Source: Frankia sp. AgB1.9 (GTDB taxonomy: Bacteria; Actinomycetota; Actinomycetes; Frankiales; Frankiaceae). Taken from it: 58,699 nt of DNA. A program made the translations under genes and the position numbers. Shown here in pieces: positions 47,775 through 57,067 of this stretch; the stretch's first letter is position 1, and every line of letters begins with the position of its first letter. Where the stretch lies: positions 43,311-102,009 of the forward strand of contig NZ_JADWYX010000020.1 of the NCBI RefSeq assembly GCF_016786355.1. Reading direction: 5' to 3'. The notes beneath the pieces are model-generated. The model searched no databases. It saw only the letters and a program-made list of their open reading frames with translations, and had not been told where the DNA came from.

Positions 47775-50531
47775 TTATCGCCCGGCGCATGGGTCGGAAT
47801 AGGCGAGGTCGGCGACGAGGGACTTCCATTCCGTTTCGCCGATCCTGTTCGCCGGATTCGCGCAGGCGACCGTCGCCAGCCGGGCCGGGTCGGTCGAGAT
47901 GAGTGACGCGGCACCGGAGGAACCTCCGGCCGGGGCCGTCAGCAACATCTTCCCGGCGCCACCCACGGCCAGGTCGAGGCCGGTGCTGCCCCGGCCCAGC
48001 GAGAACGAGTCCGCGGGGTTCGCCGCGTCGATGCTCCAGCCGAGCAGGCTGCCGCTCGCGTCACTGCTGACGACCAGGTTCGAGTCGACCGCCGCGACGT
48101 TCACCACCGGTGAGCTGCCCTGGGTGACCTCGCCGAGCTGCCGGGGCGCGTTCAGGTCGGTGACGTTCCACAGCCGGACCGTCTTGTCGCTGCCCCCGGT
48201 GACGATGCGCTTGCTGCCCGGCAGGAACGCGACCGACGTGACCTGGCCGAGGTGCCCGACCGCGGAGCCTCTCTCGACCGGGTTCCGCCGGTCGGAGAGG
48301 TCCCACAGGGACACCGTGCCGTCGACGCCGGAGACGGCGAGCGTGCGCCCGTCCGGGCTGAGCGCGATGTCGGTGATGATCCCTGGGGTCACCTTCAGCC
48401 CGAGCCAGCCTGGCTTCGCCGGATTGTTCAGGTCCCACAGCTCGATGATCCGGTCCTGGCCGGCGGTGACCAGCAGCCGCCCGTCACCGGAGAGAGCCAG
48501 CTGCAGTGGCTGGGTCGCCTGCGGCTTCACGTCGGAGATCGCCCTGGGCGCGCGCGGGTCGGTGAGCGTCCACGCGTGTCCGATGCCTCCACCGGTCAGC
48601 AGGTCGCCGGTCGGCAGGAACACCGGGGCCGTGGGAGCGCTGGCGTCCCCGGTGGCGATGTCGGCGAGCAGGGCCGGCGTCGCGGCGGCGAGGTTCCACA
48701 GCCGGACCCGTCCGGCCGCGTCGGTGGCCGCGCCGAGCCGGCCGTCGGCCGTCAGGGCGACACCGGTGTAGGCGACGGGCGAGCCTGGCAGGTCGACCTT
48801 GGAGCTGGCGGCGAAGGACGCGATCATGGCGCCGGCCGCGGCCTGGGTCGGTGCGATCCGGTACGCGGCGAGGCTGAGCCGGGCCGCGCGGGCCGGGTCG
48901 GTCGGCCGGGCCGAGTCGGCGGCCTTCGCAAGGGTGTCGGACAGCTGGGCGGCCCGGGCCGGGGACACCGACGACGAGCCGCCGTTGCCGCCGGACCCGT
49001 GGGTGACCGCCAGCGGGATGCCCACCGCGGCGGCGAGCAGCACCAGCCCGGCGGCGACCAGCACGACGGTGCGACGACCGCGTCCGGCCCCCGACGGCCG
49101 AGCCTCCTCGGCTGGCCTGGCGGGCGGGGCGACGCGGGCCGTCATCGCGGCGGCCCGCTCGCCCGCGGGCGCGGCCTGCGGGCGGATCGGCGCGGCCGGC
49201 GCCGGCGAGACGGGCGTGGGGGAGGGCGTGGTGGCCGGCGGCGGTGCCGACGGGTGTGGCACCGGTGTGCGCGGCGCCGGTCCCGGTGTCGACAGCGGCG
49301 CGGGGGAGCGGGGCGGTGTGGACGTCGTCGACCGAGGCGCGAGCGACGGCGGCTGAGGCCCGGCGGACCGGGCGACCGGGCCGCCGGGGGCGACGGACGG
49401 CGCCGGGACCGACCGCGGCGCGGGAGCGACCGGGGCGGCCGGACCGACGGAGGTCGGCGGTGCCGAGATCGGCGCCCGCGGGGCAACCGTCGTCGCCGGA
49501 GCCGGGGTGAGCAGGCTGGTGGCGGCCCCGGACAACGGCGCGCCGGACACGGCCTCGTCACCGTCCTGGTGGCGACCGCGGCCGAACAGATGCCCGCGCC
49601 GGCGGCGGGCGCCGTCCTTGCTGTCGGTGGAGGTCGCCTCCTGGGCCGCGGGCCCCGAGGCGGCCAGCCGGGCAGCGGGCAGCGCGGCGCCGCTCATCAG
49701 GGAGATCCGCAGCTCTTCGGCCGTCGGGCGCTCTGCCGGGTTCTTGCGCAGCGCGGCGTCGACCAGCGGCGCGAGCTCGTCGGGGACGCCGTCGATGTTG
49801 GCGGGCTCATACAGGATCCGGAAGAGCAGCGCCTCGATGCGGCCCTCGCCGAACGGCTGGCGGCCGGTGGCGGCGAAGACGGTGATCGCGCCCCAGGCGA
49901 ACACGTCGGCGGCCGACGTGACGGGCGAGTCCATGATCTGCTCGGGGGCCATGTACCCCGGCGTGCCGATCGCGTGCTTGGCGGTCCGGGAGAACTCGCC
50001 GGAACCCTCGAAGTCGCGGGCCAGCCCGAAGTCGATCACCTTCGGGCCGACCGGGGACAGCAGCACGTTGGCCGGGGTCAGGTCCCGGTGCACGATCCCG
50101 GCGGCGTGGATCGCGGAGAGCGCGGTCGCGACCGAGAGCGCCATCTGCTCCAGGTCGGCCGGCCGCATCGGGCCGCGGCGGGCGACCAACTTCGACAGCG
50201 TCGGGCCCTCGACGTACTCGGTCACCAGATATGGCCACGGGCCGTCCGGGTCGGCGTCGAGAACGGCCGCGGTCGTGAATCGCCTGACTCGGCGGGCGCT
50301 TTCCGCCTCCCGCCGGAACCGGGCCCGGAACTCGGGGCGCTCGGCGAGCTCCGGCTTGATTACCTTGATCGCGACGGCATCGCCGTCGGGGCTGTGACCA
50401 AGGAAGACGGTTCCCATCCCGCCCTGGCCGAGCCGCCCGGTGATCACGTACTTGCCCAGCTTGCGTGGATCCGCCGCGTTCAGCGGGGCCGGGGCATTGC
50501 CGGATACCGGGGGTGGTGTCGATCCCGCCAC
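47775..50531 (-). CDS. Membrane Ser/Thr protein kinase with WD40 repeats
   Basis: A 918-residue PknB-type kinase. Kinase domain (about 25-285): LGQGGMGTVFLG (P-loop), VAIKVIKPE (Lys), HRDLTPANVLL (catalytic loop, Thr in place of the usual Lys), DFGLAR and GTPGYMAPEQ. A Pro/Ala-rich linker of about 190 residues leads to one membrane helix (about 484-505), then an extracellular beta-propeller with repeats ending RVRLWNL, IIELWDL, TVSLWDL and TVRLWNV. The tail, with CANPANRIGETEW and SDPCAG, is the Cys-pair ending seen on actinomycete WD40 proteins. GTG 50531 has GAGGGGGAGGGG upstream. It is probably co-transcribed with the Hsp70-PstS fusion. Confidence 0.93.
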   Translation of the reverse strand: MAGSTPPPVSGNAPAPLNAADPRKLGKYVITGRLGQGGMGTVFLGHSPDGDAVAIKVIKPELAERPEFRARFRREAESARRVRRFTTAAVLDADPDGPWPYLVTEYVEGPTLSKLVARRGPMRPADLEQMALSVATALSAIHAAGIVHRDLTPANVLLSPVGPKVIDFGLARDFEGSGEFSRTAKHAIGTPGYMAPEQIMDSPVTSAADVFAWGAITVFAATGRQPFGEGRIEALLFRILYEPANIDGVPDELAPLVDAALRKNPAERPTAEELRISLMSGAALPAARLAASGPAAQEATSTDSKDGARRRRGHLFGRGRHQDGDEAVSGAPLSGAATSLLTPAPATTVAPRAPISAPPTSVGPAAPVAPAPRSVPAPSVAPGGPVARSAGPQPPSLAPRSTTSTPPRSPAPLSTPGPAPRTPVPHPSAPPPATTPSPTPVSPAPAAPIRPQAAPAGERAAAMTARVAPPARPAEEARPSGAGRGRRTVVLVAAGLVLLAAAVGIPLAVTHGSGGNGGSSSVSPARAAQLSDTLAKAADSARPTDPARAARLSLAAYRIAPTQAAAGAMIASFAASSKVDLPGSPVAYTGVALTADGRLGAATDAAGRVRLWNLAAATPALLADIATGDASAPTAPVFLPTGDLLTGGGIGHAWTLTDPRAPRAISDVKPQATQPLQLALSGDGRLLVTAGQDRIIELWDLNNPAKPGWLGLKVTPGIITDIALSPDGRTLAVSGVDGTVSLWDLSDRRNPVERGSAVGHLGQVTSVAFLPGSKRIVTGGSDKTVRLWNVTDLNAPRQLGEVTQGSSPVVNVAAVDSNLVVSSDASGSLLGWSIDAANPADSFSLGRGSTGLDLAVGGAGKMLLTAPAGGSSGAASLISTDPARLATVACANPANRIGETEWKSLVADLAYSDPCAGR

Positions 50532-50869
50532 CGGTCCCCTCCCCCTCGTGACGAGTTACAGCTTTTTGATTGTCGATCCTGACACGGGAGACCGCGTCTG
50601 TAAGTAAAGACTTTGCCTATCGGCGCAGGCCACGCCAGTGCCTGCGCCGATACCGGGGATCAGATCCGGCTAGGGACCACACGCTACGCCGCATGTCCGA
50701 CGCCCGGCACGTCGATTGCGTTGTTATCGCCCTAAGTGACGCCCAGCCGACACCGAACCCCGGGCGCACCCCCCATCCGGGCACTCGCGGCCGGCGTTCC
50801 GGCCGTCAGTCCCCGGATGAACCGGAACCAGCCGGACGGTTCCGGCCCGGCGTCAGACGGGCTGGGCCG
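50532..50869. other. 338-bp intergenic region upstream of kinase gene
   Basis: It lies between the CNNM-family gene stop and the kinase start on the same strand. It contains the kinase ribosome-binding site and a strong 13-bp hairpin (50618-50652). No gene is seen. Confidence 0.6.
50618..50652. terminator. 13-bp perfect hairpin
   Basis: TATCGGCGCAGGC (50618-50630) pairs perfectly with GCCTGCGCCGATA (50640-50652) over a 9-nt loop. It probably terminates the upstream CNNM transcript about 220 nt after its stop, and lies 87 bp before the kinase start, so a 5' UTR role is also possible. Confidence 0.55.
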
Positions 50870-51955
50870 TTAGACGGGCCGGGCAGCGGACTGGGCCGGC
50901 GCGGACGGGCGGACGGGCCGGCGGGCCGCCTCGTCGCGGATCTCCCCGACCAGCTCCTCGAGGATGTCCTCCAGCGCGACCAGGCCGAGGGACTCGCCCG
51001 AGGCGTCGACCACCTGGCCCAGGTGCGCGCCGGAGCGCTGCATGACCGTCAGCGCCTGGCGCAGCGTCGCGTCCGCCGGCACGTGCACCAGCGGGCGCAG
51101 CCACTTCGCCGCCACCGGCGACGCCCGCCGCTCCGGCCGGGTCTCCAGGATGTCCTTCAGGTGCAAGTACCCGATCAGCCGGCCGCCGAAGTCGTGCACC
51201 GGGAACCGGGTGTAGCCGGTGCTGGCCGCCAGGTGCTCGAGCTCCCTGGGGGTGATCTCCGTCGGGACGGTGACCAGGCCCTCCCGGGCCAGCAGCACGT
51301 CGCGGGCGGCCCGCTCGTCGAAGGCCAGCGCGCCGCTGACCAGCTCGTGCTCGTCCGCCTGCAGGAGGCCCTCGCGGCGCGACTCGTCGACCAGACCGGC
51401 CACCTCGTCGCGGGTGAAGACGCTCGCGACCTCGTCCTTCGGCTCGATCCGGACCAGTCGCAGGCTGGCGTTCGCGACCCAGTTCAACGCGACGATCACC
51501 GGTCGCAGCACCAGCACCAGGCCCGCCAGCGGCGGGGTCAGCACCAGCGCAGCCCGGTCCGGCGCGCCGAGCGCGATGTTCTTCGGCACGGTCTCACCGA
51601 TCACCACGTGCAGGACGGTGACCAGCACCAGGGCCAGCACGAACGCGATCGGGTGGATCGCCGCGGCCGGCAGGCCGGCGGCCTCGAACGGGTGCTCGAT
51701 CAGGTGGGCGATGGTCGGCTCGGCGAGCGCGCCGAGCCCCAGGGTGCAGACGGTGACCCCAAGCTGCGAGCCGGCCAGCATGAGCGACACGTGCTCCATG
51801 GCCCGCAGCGTGATCCGGGCTGACCACGACCCGGCCTGCGCCCGCGGCTCGATCGTCGTGCGGCGCGCCGAGATCAGCGCGAACTCCGCGCCGACGAACA
51901 GCGCGTTGCCCAGCAGCAGCGCCACGACCAGCGCCAGCTTCAGCACGTCGTTCAC
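50870..51955 (-). CDS. CNNM/CorC (hemolysin-like) transport protein
   Basis: A 361-residue protein. The N-terminal DUF21/CNNM domain has three to four helices (LLLGNALFVGAEFALISARR, GSQLGVTVCTLGLGALAEP, GETVPKNIAL). A CBS pair follows (about 205-330: RDVLLAREGLVTVPTEIT, TGYTRFPVHDFGG, LGLVALEDILEELVGEI). It lacks the C-terminal CorC_HlyC domain, unlike its upstream partner. Such proteins are implicated in Mg2+/Co2+ efflux; the old name hemolysin is misleading. Its GTG start overlaps the partner's stop by 4 nt, so a heteromeric pair is likely. Confidence 0.92.
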   Translation of the reverse strand: MNDVLKLALVVALLLGNALFVGAEFALISARRTTIEPRAQAGSWSARITLRAMEHVSLMLAGSQLGVTVCTLGLGALAEPTIAHLIEHPFEAAGLPAAAIHPIAFVLALVLVTVLHVVIGETVPKNIALGAPDRAALVLTPPLAGLVLVLRPVIVALNWVANASLRLVRIEPKDEVASVFTRDEVAGLVDESRREGLLQADEHELVSGALAFDERAARDVLLAREGLVTVPTEITPRELEHLAASTGYTRFPVHDFGGRLIGYLHLKDILETRPERRASPVAAKWLRPLVHVPADATLRQALTVMQRSGAHLGQVVDASGESLGLVALEDILEELVGEIRDEAARRPVRPSAPAQSAARPV

Positions 51956-53478
51956 CGGCCACCGTCCCAGCCGGCCGCGCGGCCGTTGCCGCGGGGCGGA
52001 TGGGCCGGCGGCAGGGCGCGGCGCGGGTCGACGACGACGTCGCCGTCGGCCAGCTCCGCGCCGCCGCCCGGGCGCGCGCCCTGACGGCCGCGGCCGGCGC
52101 GATCAGCGTGGTCGCGGTCATGGCCGTCGTCCGGGGCCTGTTCGGTGTCGTCCTGCCTGCCGTGGCGCCTGGGCGCCGGGCCGGCGGCCGGTGGGTCGAG
52201 GCGGATGCGGTCGACCCGGCGGCCGTCCATCCGCTCGACGGTGTAGCCCACGCCGGCCACCTCGACCGCGTCGCCGGCGGCCGGGATGCGCCCGAGCGCC
52301 GCGGCCATCAGGCCGCCGAGCGTCTGGTAGGCGTCGTCGGTCGGGATGGGGACACCCGTCAGCTCCTCGGCCTCCTCGGGGCGCAGCAGCCCGGACAGTG
52401 CCCAGCTCCCGTCGCGGTGGCGCACGGCGCGCGGGCTGACCCGGTCGTGCTCGTCGACGACGTCGCCGACGATCTCCTCGATCAGGTCCTCGGCCGTCAC
52501 CAGCCCGTCGGTGCCGCCGAACTCGTCGACGACGATCGCCATCTGCAGCCCGCCGGCGCGCAGCGTCTCCAGCAGCGGCTCCAGCGGGGCCGTGGACGGG
52601 ACGGTGACCGTCGGTCCCATCACCGCGCGGACCGGGGTGGTCGCGCGGTCCTCCTCGGGCACCGCGACGGCCCGCTTGATGTGGATGAGACCCACGACGT
52701 CGTCGCTGTCCTCGCCGAGCACCGGGAACCGTGAGTGCCCGGTCCGTCGCGTCAGAGCGATCACCGCGGCGATCGGCTCGTCGGCGCTGATCGAGCGCAT
52801 CCGCACCCGCGGCGTCATCACGTCCTGGGCGGTGCGGTCCCCGAACAGCAGCGAGCGCTGGACCAGTGTCGCGGTCTCCCGGGCCAGCGCGCCGTGCTCC
52901 GCCGACCGGCCGACCAGCGAGAACAGCTCCTGCGCCGAGCGGGCCGAGGCCAGCTCCTCGCGCGGGGTGATCCCGAACCGGCGCAGCAGCAGGTTGGCCG
53001 CGCCGTTGAGGAACCGGATCAGCGGCAGGGCCGCTGCGGTGAAGCCCCGCTGGAAGCGCTGGGCGCTGTTCGCGGTCGCGAGCGGCCGGGCGAGCGCGAC
53101 GTTCTTCGGAACCAGCTCGCCGAACACCATCGTCAGCACGGTGGCGATCACCAGGGCGAGCACCACGGCCAGGTCGTCCGCGAGGTGCCCGGACGCGCCG
53201 ACCCGGCCGAGCGGGCCGGACAGCAGCTCCGCGATCGCCGGCTGGGCCAGGTAGCCGATGCCCAGGTTGGTCAGCGTGATGCCGAGCTGGGCGCCGGAGA
53301 GCTGGGTGGACAGGGTGCGCAGCGCCTGGAGGGTGCCGTGGGCGGCCCGGTCGCCGTCACGCGCCGCGCGCTCCACGGTGGCGCGGTCGACGGTGACGAG
53401 GGCGAACTCGGCGGCCACGAACAGGCCGCAGCCCGCGAGCAGGATGACTCCCGCGATGAGGAGGAGCGCCTGAGTCAC
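51952..53478 (-). CDS. CNNM/CorC transport protein with CorC_HlyC domain
   Basis: A 508-residue protein. DUF21/CNNM membrane domain (about 1-195: GCGLFVAAEFALVTVDRATV, GAQLGITLTNLGIGYLAQP, GELVPKNVALARP), CBS pair (about 210-330: RTGHSRFPVLGEDSDDVVGL, VVDEFGGTDGLVTAEDLIEE) and CorC_HlyC domain (about 345-425: ALSGLLRPEEAEELTGVPIP). A charged disordered tail of 80 residues ends the protein. It is first of the coupled CNNM pair. GTG start at 53478. Confidence 0.92.
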   Translation of the reverse strand: MTQALLLIAGVILLAGCGLFVAAEFALVTVDRATVERAARDGDRAAHGTLQALRTLSTQLSGAQLGITLTNLGIGYLAQPAIAELLSGPLGRVGASGHLADDLAVVLALVIATVLTMVFGELVPKNVALARPLATANSAQRFQRGFTAAALPLIRFLNGAANLLLRRFGITPREELASARSAQELFSLVGRSAEHGALARETATLVQRSLLFGDRTAQDVMTPRVRMRSISADEPIAAVIALTRRTGHSRFPVLGEDSDDVVGLIHIKRAVAVPEEDRATTPVRAVMGPTVTVPSTAPLEPLLETLRAGGLQMAIVVDEFGGTDGLVTAEDLIEEIVGDVVDEHDRVSPRAVRHRDGSWALSGLLRPEEAEELTGVPIPTDDAYQTLGGLMAAALGRIPAAGDAVEVAGVGYTVERMDGRRVDRIRLDPPAAGPAPRRHGRQDDTEQAPDDGHDRDHADRAGRGRQGARPGGGAELADGDVVVDPRRALPPAHPPRGNGRAAGWDGGR

Positions 53479-53885
53479 CGGTCGCCCCTCACGGGCGCTC
53501 CCACGCGCGCGGGTCGGTTCGGACTACAACCGGTATCGCCCGAGTCGTTCATGATCCCTTCCGTCGTCGTCCGGTGCCGCGCATCGGGCCTTCCCCGGCC
53601 GGCCTGGTTCAACGCATGACACACCACCAGCGGCGTGCCGGCCGGGCGGGCGGCGCGTGGCGTCGGGTGCCGCGCGAGCCCACTCGGACGCCCGGCCGCC
53701 GCGGCCCGGCGCCGGCACGATCGCGCGGCCTCCGGGGGCCGCGGCGCGGTAGCCCTGGTCCCAGTGTGGCGGAGCCGTGGGCGCGGCCGAACCGGCATTG
53801 CCCACTCCGGGCGCGAACCGTGCGTCACGCCGGCGGCGTTTGATCACGATATGACCCGCGGCTCGTCGAGGTCACGCGCGCCTCG

Positions 53886-53903
53886 CCCAGGCCCGGGCCT
53901 GGG
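53886..53903. promoter_or_regulatory. 18-bp perfect palindrome
   Basis: CCCAGGCCCGGGCCTGGG is completely self-complementary and lies 85 bp upstream of the GT2 gene start. It may be an operator; the GC-richness lowers confidence. Confidence 0.35.
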
Positions 53904-53941
53904 TGCGGGCCGCTGGATGCCTTCCGCCGATCAGGGTCGCT

Positions 53942-53956
53942 GTTACTGTCGGTAAC
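53942..53956. promoter_or_regulatory. Inverted repeat GTTAC-N5-GTAAC
   Basis: GTTAC-TGTCG-GTAAC lies 32 bp upstream of the GT2 start, in an unusually AT-rich spot, at promoter distance. It is a candidate repressor site. Confidence 0.4.
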
Positions 53957-53988
53957 TGTTCCAGAACTGATCGTTCAAGGGGGTAGCC

Positions 53989-56283
53989 ATGGCGGGCGGA
54001 GGGTCCCGGGGATCGCGCCAAGACGGGTCCGCCCGCCGTGCCGCCGTGCCCGCGCCGCGGCAGGGCGAGCCAGCCGGTCCGGCGCGGCCGCGACGCCGGC
54101 GGCCCGGCACCCAGGCCGACCCGCCAGAGCCGGACGCGGGCCTGCCGGCCGATCCGGGGACAGCGCAGCCGGCCCGGGTGGGGTGGCACCTGGTCGCGGG
54201 CTCGGCCGGGCCCGCCGCGACGGCCACGGCGACCGCCGGGGTCGTAGCCGCCGCGGCCGGTGCCGTCTACCTCGGCTGGCGCGCCGGCCACCTCGGCGGC
54301 ACCGGGTTCACCGGTGGGCTCGCGTTCGCCGCCGAGCTGGCGCTCTACCTCGTCGTGGTGGGCCTCGCGGTCTGCGCGGCGCGGGTGAACCGCGGGTTCG
54401 TCCGCCGCGCGCCCGCCCCGGCCGGCACGCTGGACGTCTTCGTCGTCAGCCGCGGCGAGCCGCTCTCCGACGTCGACCGCACGCTGCGCACGGCCCAGGC
54501 CCTCACCTACCCGCACCGCACCTACCTGCTGGTCGACACCCGGATCGACGACGCGGCGCTGCCCGGCGGCCGCGGTGGCGCCTGGGCCGCCGCCGCCCTG
54601 GCGGACCGGCGAGACATCACCTGCCTGACCCGGCACGACGGGCCGCCGAGCCGCACCGGCCTGCTCAACGCCGCCCTGGCGGTCACCGATGGTGACGCCG
54701 TCCTGGTCCTCGACGTCGGCGACACGGTCTGCGCCGACGCCGCCCACCGGGTGCTCGGCTACCTGCGCGACCCCCAGGTCGGGCTCGTCTCGTCGGCCTG
54801 GCGGCCGACAGCGTCGGGGCAGGGGCCGGTGCCCGACCGGGCCGAGGCGGCGCTGGCCCGAACGGTCGCCGCGGGCCGGGATCGTGACGGTGCCGCCACC
54901 GGCGTGGGCAGCGGCACGCTGTACCGCCGGGTCGCGCTCGAGACCGTCGGTGGCTTCGGCGTCCGGGCCGCGACCGAGGAGCCGCGGACGTCCTACGAGC
55001 TGCACTCCGCCGGGTGGGCCAGCGTCCACCACCCGGACGTCGTCACCTCCCGCGCGGCCCGTCCGCCGGCGGTGGCCGCTCGGCTCACCCTCGCCCGCGC
55101 GCTCGACCGGCTGCGGATACTGCTGTTCGACAACCCGCTGGCCAAGACCGGGCTGACCAACCGTCAGCGGGCGTACCACCTGGCCGACGCGGCGTTGCCG
55201 CTGCTGGCGGCGGCGCAGGTCGGGCTGTGGCTGACCCCGGCGCTGATGGTGCTCGCGGGCGGGCGGCTGACCTCGGGGACCGACACCGTCCAGTGGCTCG
55301 TCTTCGGCCTGCCCTACCTGGTGGCCACCGGGCTGTTCGCGGCGGCGGTCACCACGGAGGGCGGCCTGGTCGGACGTGGCCTGGCGGCCGCGCTCGCCGG
55401 CTGGCTGGCCGCGATCCCGCTGTCGCTGCTGGCGCTGGCCCGGATCGTCCTGCTCGGCGGCAGGTCCGGCGCCGCCCCCGACATCGCGCGGCGTGCTCTG
55501 CGCTCGGCTCCCGACCCGGGCCCGGTCCGGACCACCTCGACGGCTGCGGCCGCGGCCCCCCAGGGCAAGGCCGTGCCCGTGAGGTCGTTGCCCGCGAAGG
55601 CCCCGGCAGGGAAGGCCCTGACGGGCAAGGCCGCGGCGAGGAAGGCCGTCGCCGGGAAAGGCGTGGCGGAGAAGGCCGGGGCTGGGAAGGCTGGGGCGGA
55701 GAAGACCGTGGCCGGGAAGGCCACCGGGTCGAAGGCTGCGCTGGTCAAGGCCGCGCCCACGACGGCCATGGTGGGGAAGGCCACGACGTCCAAGGCGGTG
55801 GTGCGCGCGAAGGCCGCGCCCAAGGCGGGCCTGGCGAAGGCGGTGCCGCCGGGGGTCACCCCGGGCGCGGCGGCGCTGGTCAAGGCCGGGCCCGCGGCGA
55901 ACGCGCCGGTCCCGGCGGCGGGCAGGACCGGGTTCGTCAGGGGCGCCTGGAGCCGGACGGTGACCGCCTGGCCTTCGGGGCTCACGGCCCACCCGGGCTC
56001 GGCCCTCGGCCGGCTCACGCCGGACCGGTGGACACCGTCCCTGCTGGTGGTGTCGCTGCCGGCCGTGACGCTGGCCGCCTCGGTGCTCGTCGCCGCCCTG
56101 CGGCCGGACCGGGGCCATCTCGTCGCGCTGGCCTGGGCGGGCGCCGTGCTGCTCGTCACGGCGGAGGCGGTCGCCGCCGCGTGTGCCCTGCAGTCGGCGA
56201 CGGTGCGCGTCGGTCGCCGACTGCGCGTGACGATCGGTGCCGCGGTCCTGATCGCCGCGGCGCTCACCGTCGCCTTCGGCTGA
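53989..56283 (+). CDS. Cellulose-synthase-like GT2 membrane glycosyltransferase, degenerate
   Basis: A 764-residue protein from ATG 53989 (AAGGGGG upstream). About 60 disordered residues precede two membrane helices (about 70-130). The GT2 domain (about 145-330) has VLVLDVGDT at the metal-binding DxD position and RTSYELHSAGW at the acceptor-binding position, but TED reads as EEP and the QxxRW motif as RQRAY, so catalysis is doubtful or altered. Four or five helices follow (about 400-495). A cytoplasmic-type Lys/Ala tract (about 535-610) of at least twelve 5-residue units (AGKAL, TGKAA, ARKAV) comes next, then two or three more helices to the C-terminus. The nearby FAD amine-oxidase-like gene suggests a surface polysaccharide role. 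Confidence 0.8.
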   Translation: MAGGGSRGSRQDGSARRAAVPAPRQGEPAGPARPRRRRPGTQADPPEPDAGLPADPGTAQPARVGWHLVAGSAGPAATATATAGVVAAAAGAVYLGWRAGHLGGTGFTGGLAFAAELALYLVVVGLAVCAARVNRGFVRRAPAPAGTLDVFVVSRGEPLSDVDRTLRTAQALTYPHRTYLLVDTRIDDAALPGGRGGAWAAAALADRRDITCLTRHDGPPSRTGLLNAALAVTDGDAVLVLDVGDTVCADAAHRVLGYLRDPQVGLVSSAWRPTASGQGPVPDRAEAALARTVAAGRDRDGAATGVGSGTLYRRVALETVGGFGVRAATEEPRTSYELHSAGWASVHHPDVVTSRAARPPAVAARLTLARALDRLRILLFDNPLAKTGLTNRQRAYHLADAALPLLAAAQVGLWLTPALMVLAGGRLTSGTDTVQWLVFGLPYLVATGLFAAAVTTEGGLVGRGLAAALAGWLAAIPLSLLALARIVLLGGRSGAAPDIARRALRSAPDPGPVRTTSTAAAAAPQGKAVPVRSLPAKAPAGKALTGKAAARKAVAGKGVAEKAGAGKAGAEKTVAGKATGSKAALVKAAPTTAMVGKATTSKAVVRAKAAPKAGLAKAVPPGVTPGAAALVKAGPAANAPVPAAGRTGFVRGAWSRTVTAWPSGLTAHPGSALGRLTPDRWTPSLLVVSLPAVTLAASVLVAALRPDRGHLVALAWAGAVLLVTAEAVAAACALQSATVRVGRRLRVTIGAAVLIAAALTVAFG
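55594..55815 (+). repeat. Coding 15-bp Lys/Ala repeat array
   Basis: Lysine codons recur every 15 bp over at least twelve units, as in GGGAAGGCCCTGACG and neighbours. They encode the AGKAx-type pentapeptides of the GT2 protein, resembling histone-H1-like tails. Confidence 0.8.
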
Positions 56284-56328
56284 CCCTGACTTGCCTTCGG
56301 TTGAAACCACCGTCGCCTTCGGCTGACC
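56265..56328 (+). repeat. Three copies of a 21-bp repeat spanning the GT2 stop codon
   Basis: Identical 21-bp copies at 56265-56285 and 56308-56328 flank a diverged middle copy (about 56287-56307). The first encodes the final residues TVAFG and the stop of the GT2 protein. Confidence 0.75.
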
Positions 56329-57067
56329 TGGGTGCCTCCGACCCGGCTGCCGTCGAGGGGGGTCGGCGGCGTCCAGGACGGGTTCCGACGCATTGCATGG
56401 TCGATGGCACGATGGTGGTGTTAGTCACCCAGTGCGTCGAGACAGCGGGGCCGGCTGCGCCGCCGGGACAGGGCCCTTCGGTGGCTCGCGAGGGCGGAAC
56501 CTGTTCGAGCCACGGGGCAAATCGGGTGTTCCTTCGGTTTGGGGACCGACCCGAGGGGAGCCCGCCTTCGTCACATTTCGTGACGGGTCCTGAAGGTCGA
56601 TCCGGTCGGCGGCGGGGAGCGGCGCGGGCCGCCGGTCAGGCGTGCGGCCTCGAACCCGCGCGGTGCCGGGGTCCGCGGTCGGGTCACGGCGCGCCCCGCC
56701 GGGCCGACCGGGCCGAGCGCCCGGGAGCGGGACCCGTGCGATTCGCCGTCGGTTCGGGCCGTTACAGTGTGCGCGAAGCGGATAACCCCGGCCGCTTCCG
56801 CACCAGTCCGTCCCCGCGCGCTATCCCCTGGAACCAGAAGCGGAGCCAACGATGCGTGAGCCGATCGCCCGTCACCGGGCGACGCGCCCCCACCGGTGGC
56901 ATTCCGGGTACGCCGCGAGGGACACTGCCGTCGGTTCCGTAGCGTTGAGTGACCAAAATGGATCATTCGGAGCGCACCCCGTGTCAGGTACGGGGCCCAC
57001 GGGTGCACCGACGGCGCGGACGGCGTCGTCGCTCTCGTCTTACACCCCAAGGAACGGCTGAGTCTTG
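56329..57067. other. Long intergenic region upstream of FAD oxidoreductase gene
   Basis: About 740 bp without a convincing gene; reading frames here have no conserved look. It holds two hairpins, GAAGCGG/CCGCTTC (56775-56798) and TCGCCCG-TCAC-CGGGCGA (56865-56882), an AT-richer stretch near 56945-56970 that may be the promoter, and AAGGAA before the next start. A long structured 5' UTR or small RNA is possible. Confidence 0.5.

Larger units (their letters stand above)
53479..53988. other. 510-bp divergent intergenic region
   Basis: It separates the CNNM pair from the GT2 gene and must carry both promoters. Visible features are an 18-bp perfect palindrome (53886-53903), a GTTAC inverted repeat (53942-53956) and the AAGGGGG ribosome-binding site of the GT2 gene. 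I see no gene in it. Confidence 0.6.

Noticed and set aside
56393..56593. A small 66-residue frame in the long gap before the FAD oxidoreductase.
   Set aside because: No ribosome-binding site, no recognisable pattern and composition like other chance frames here.
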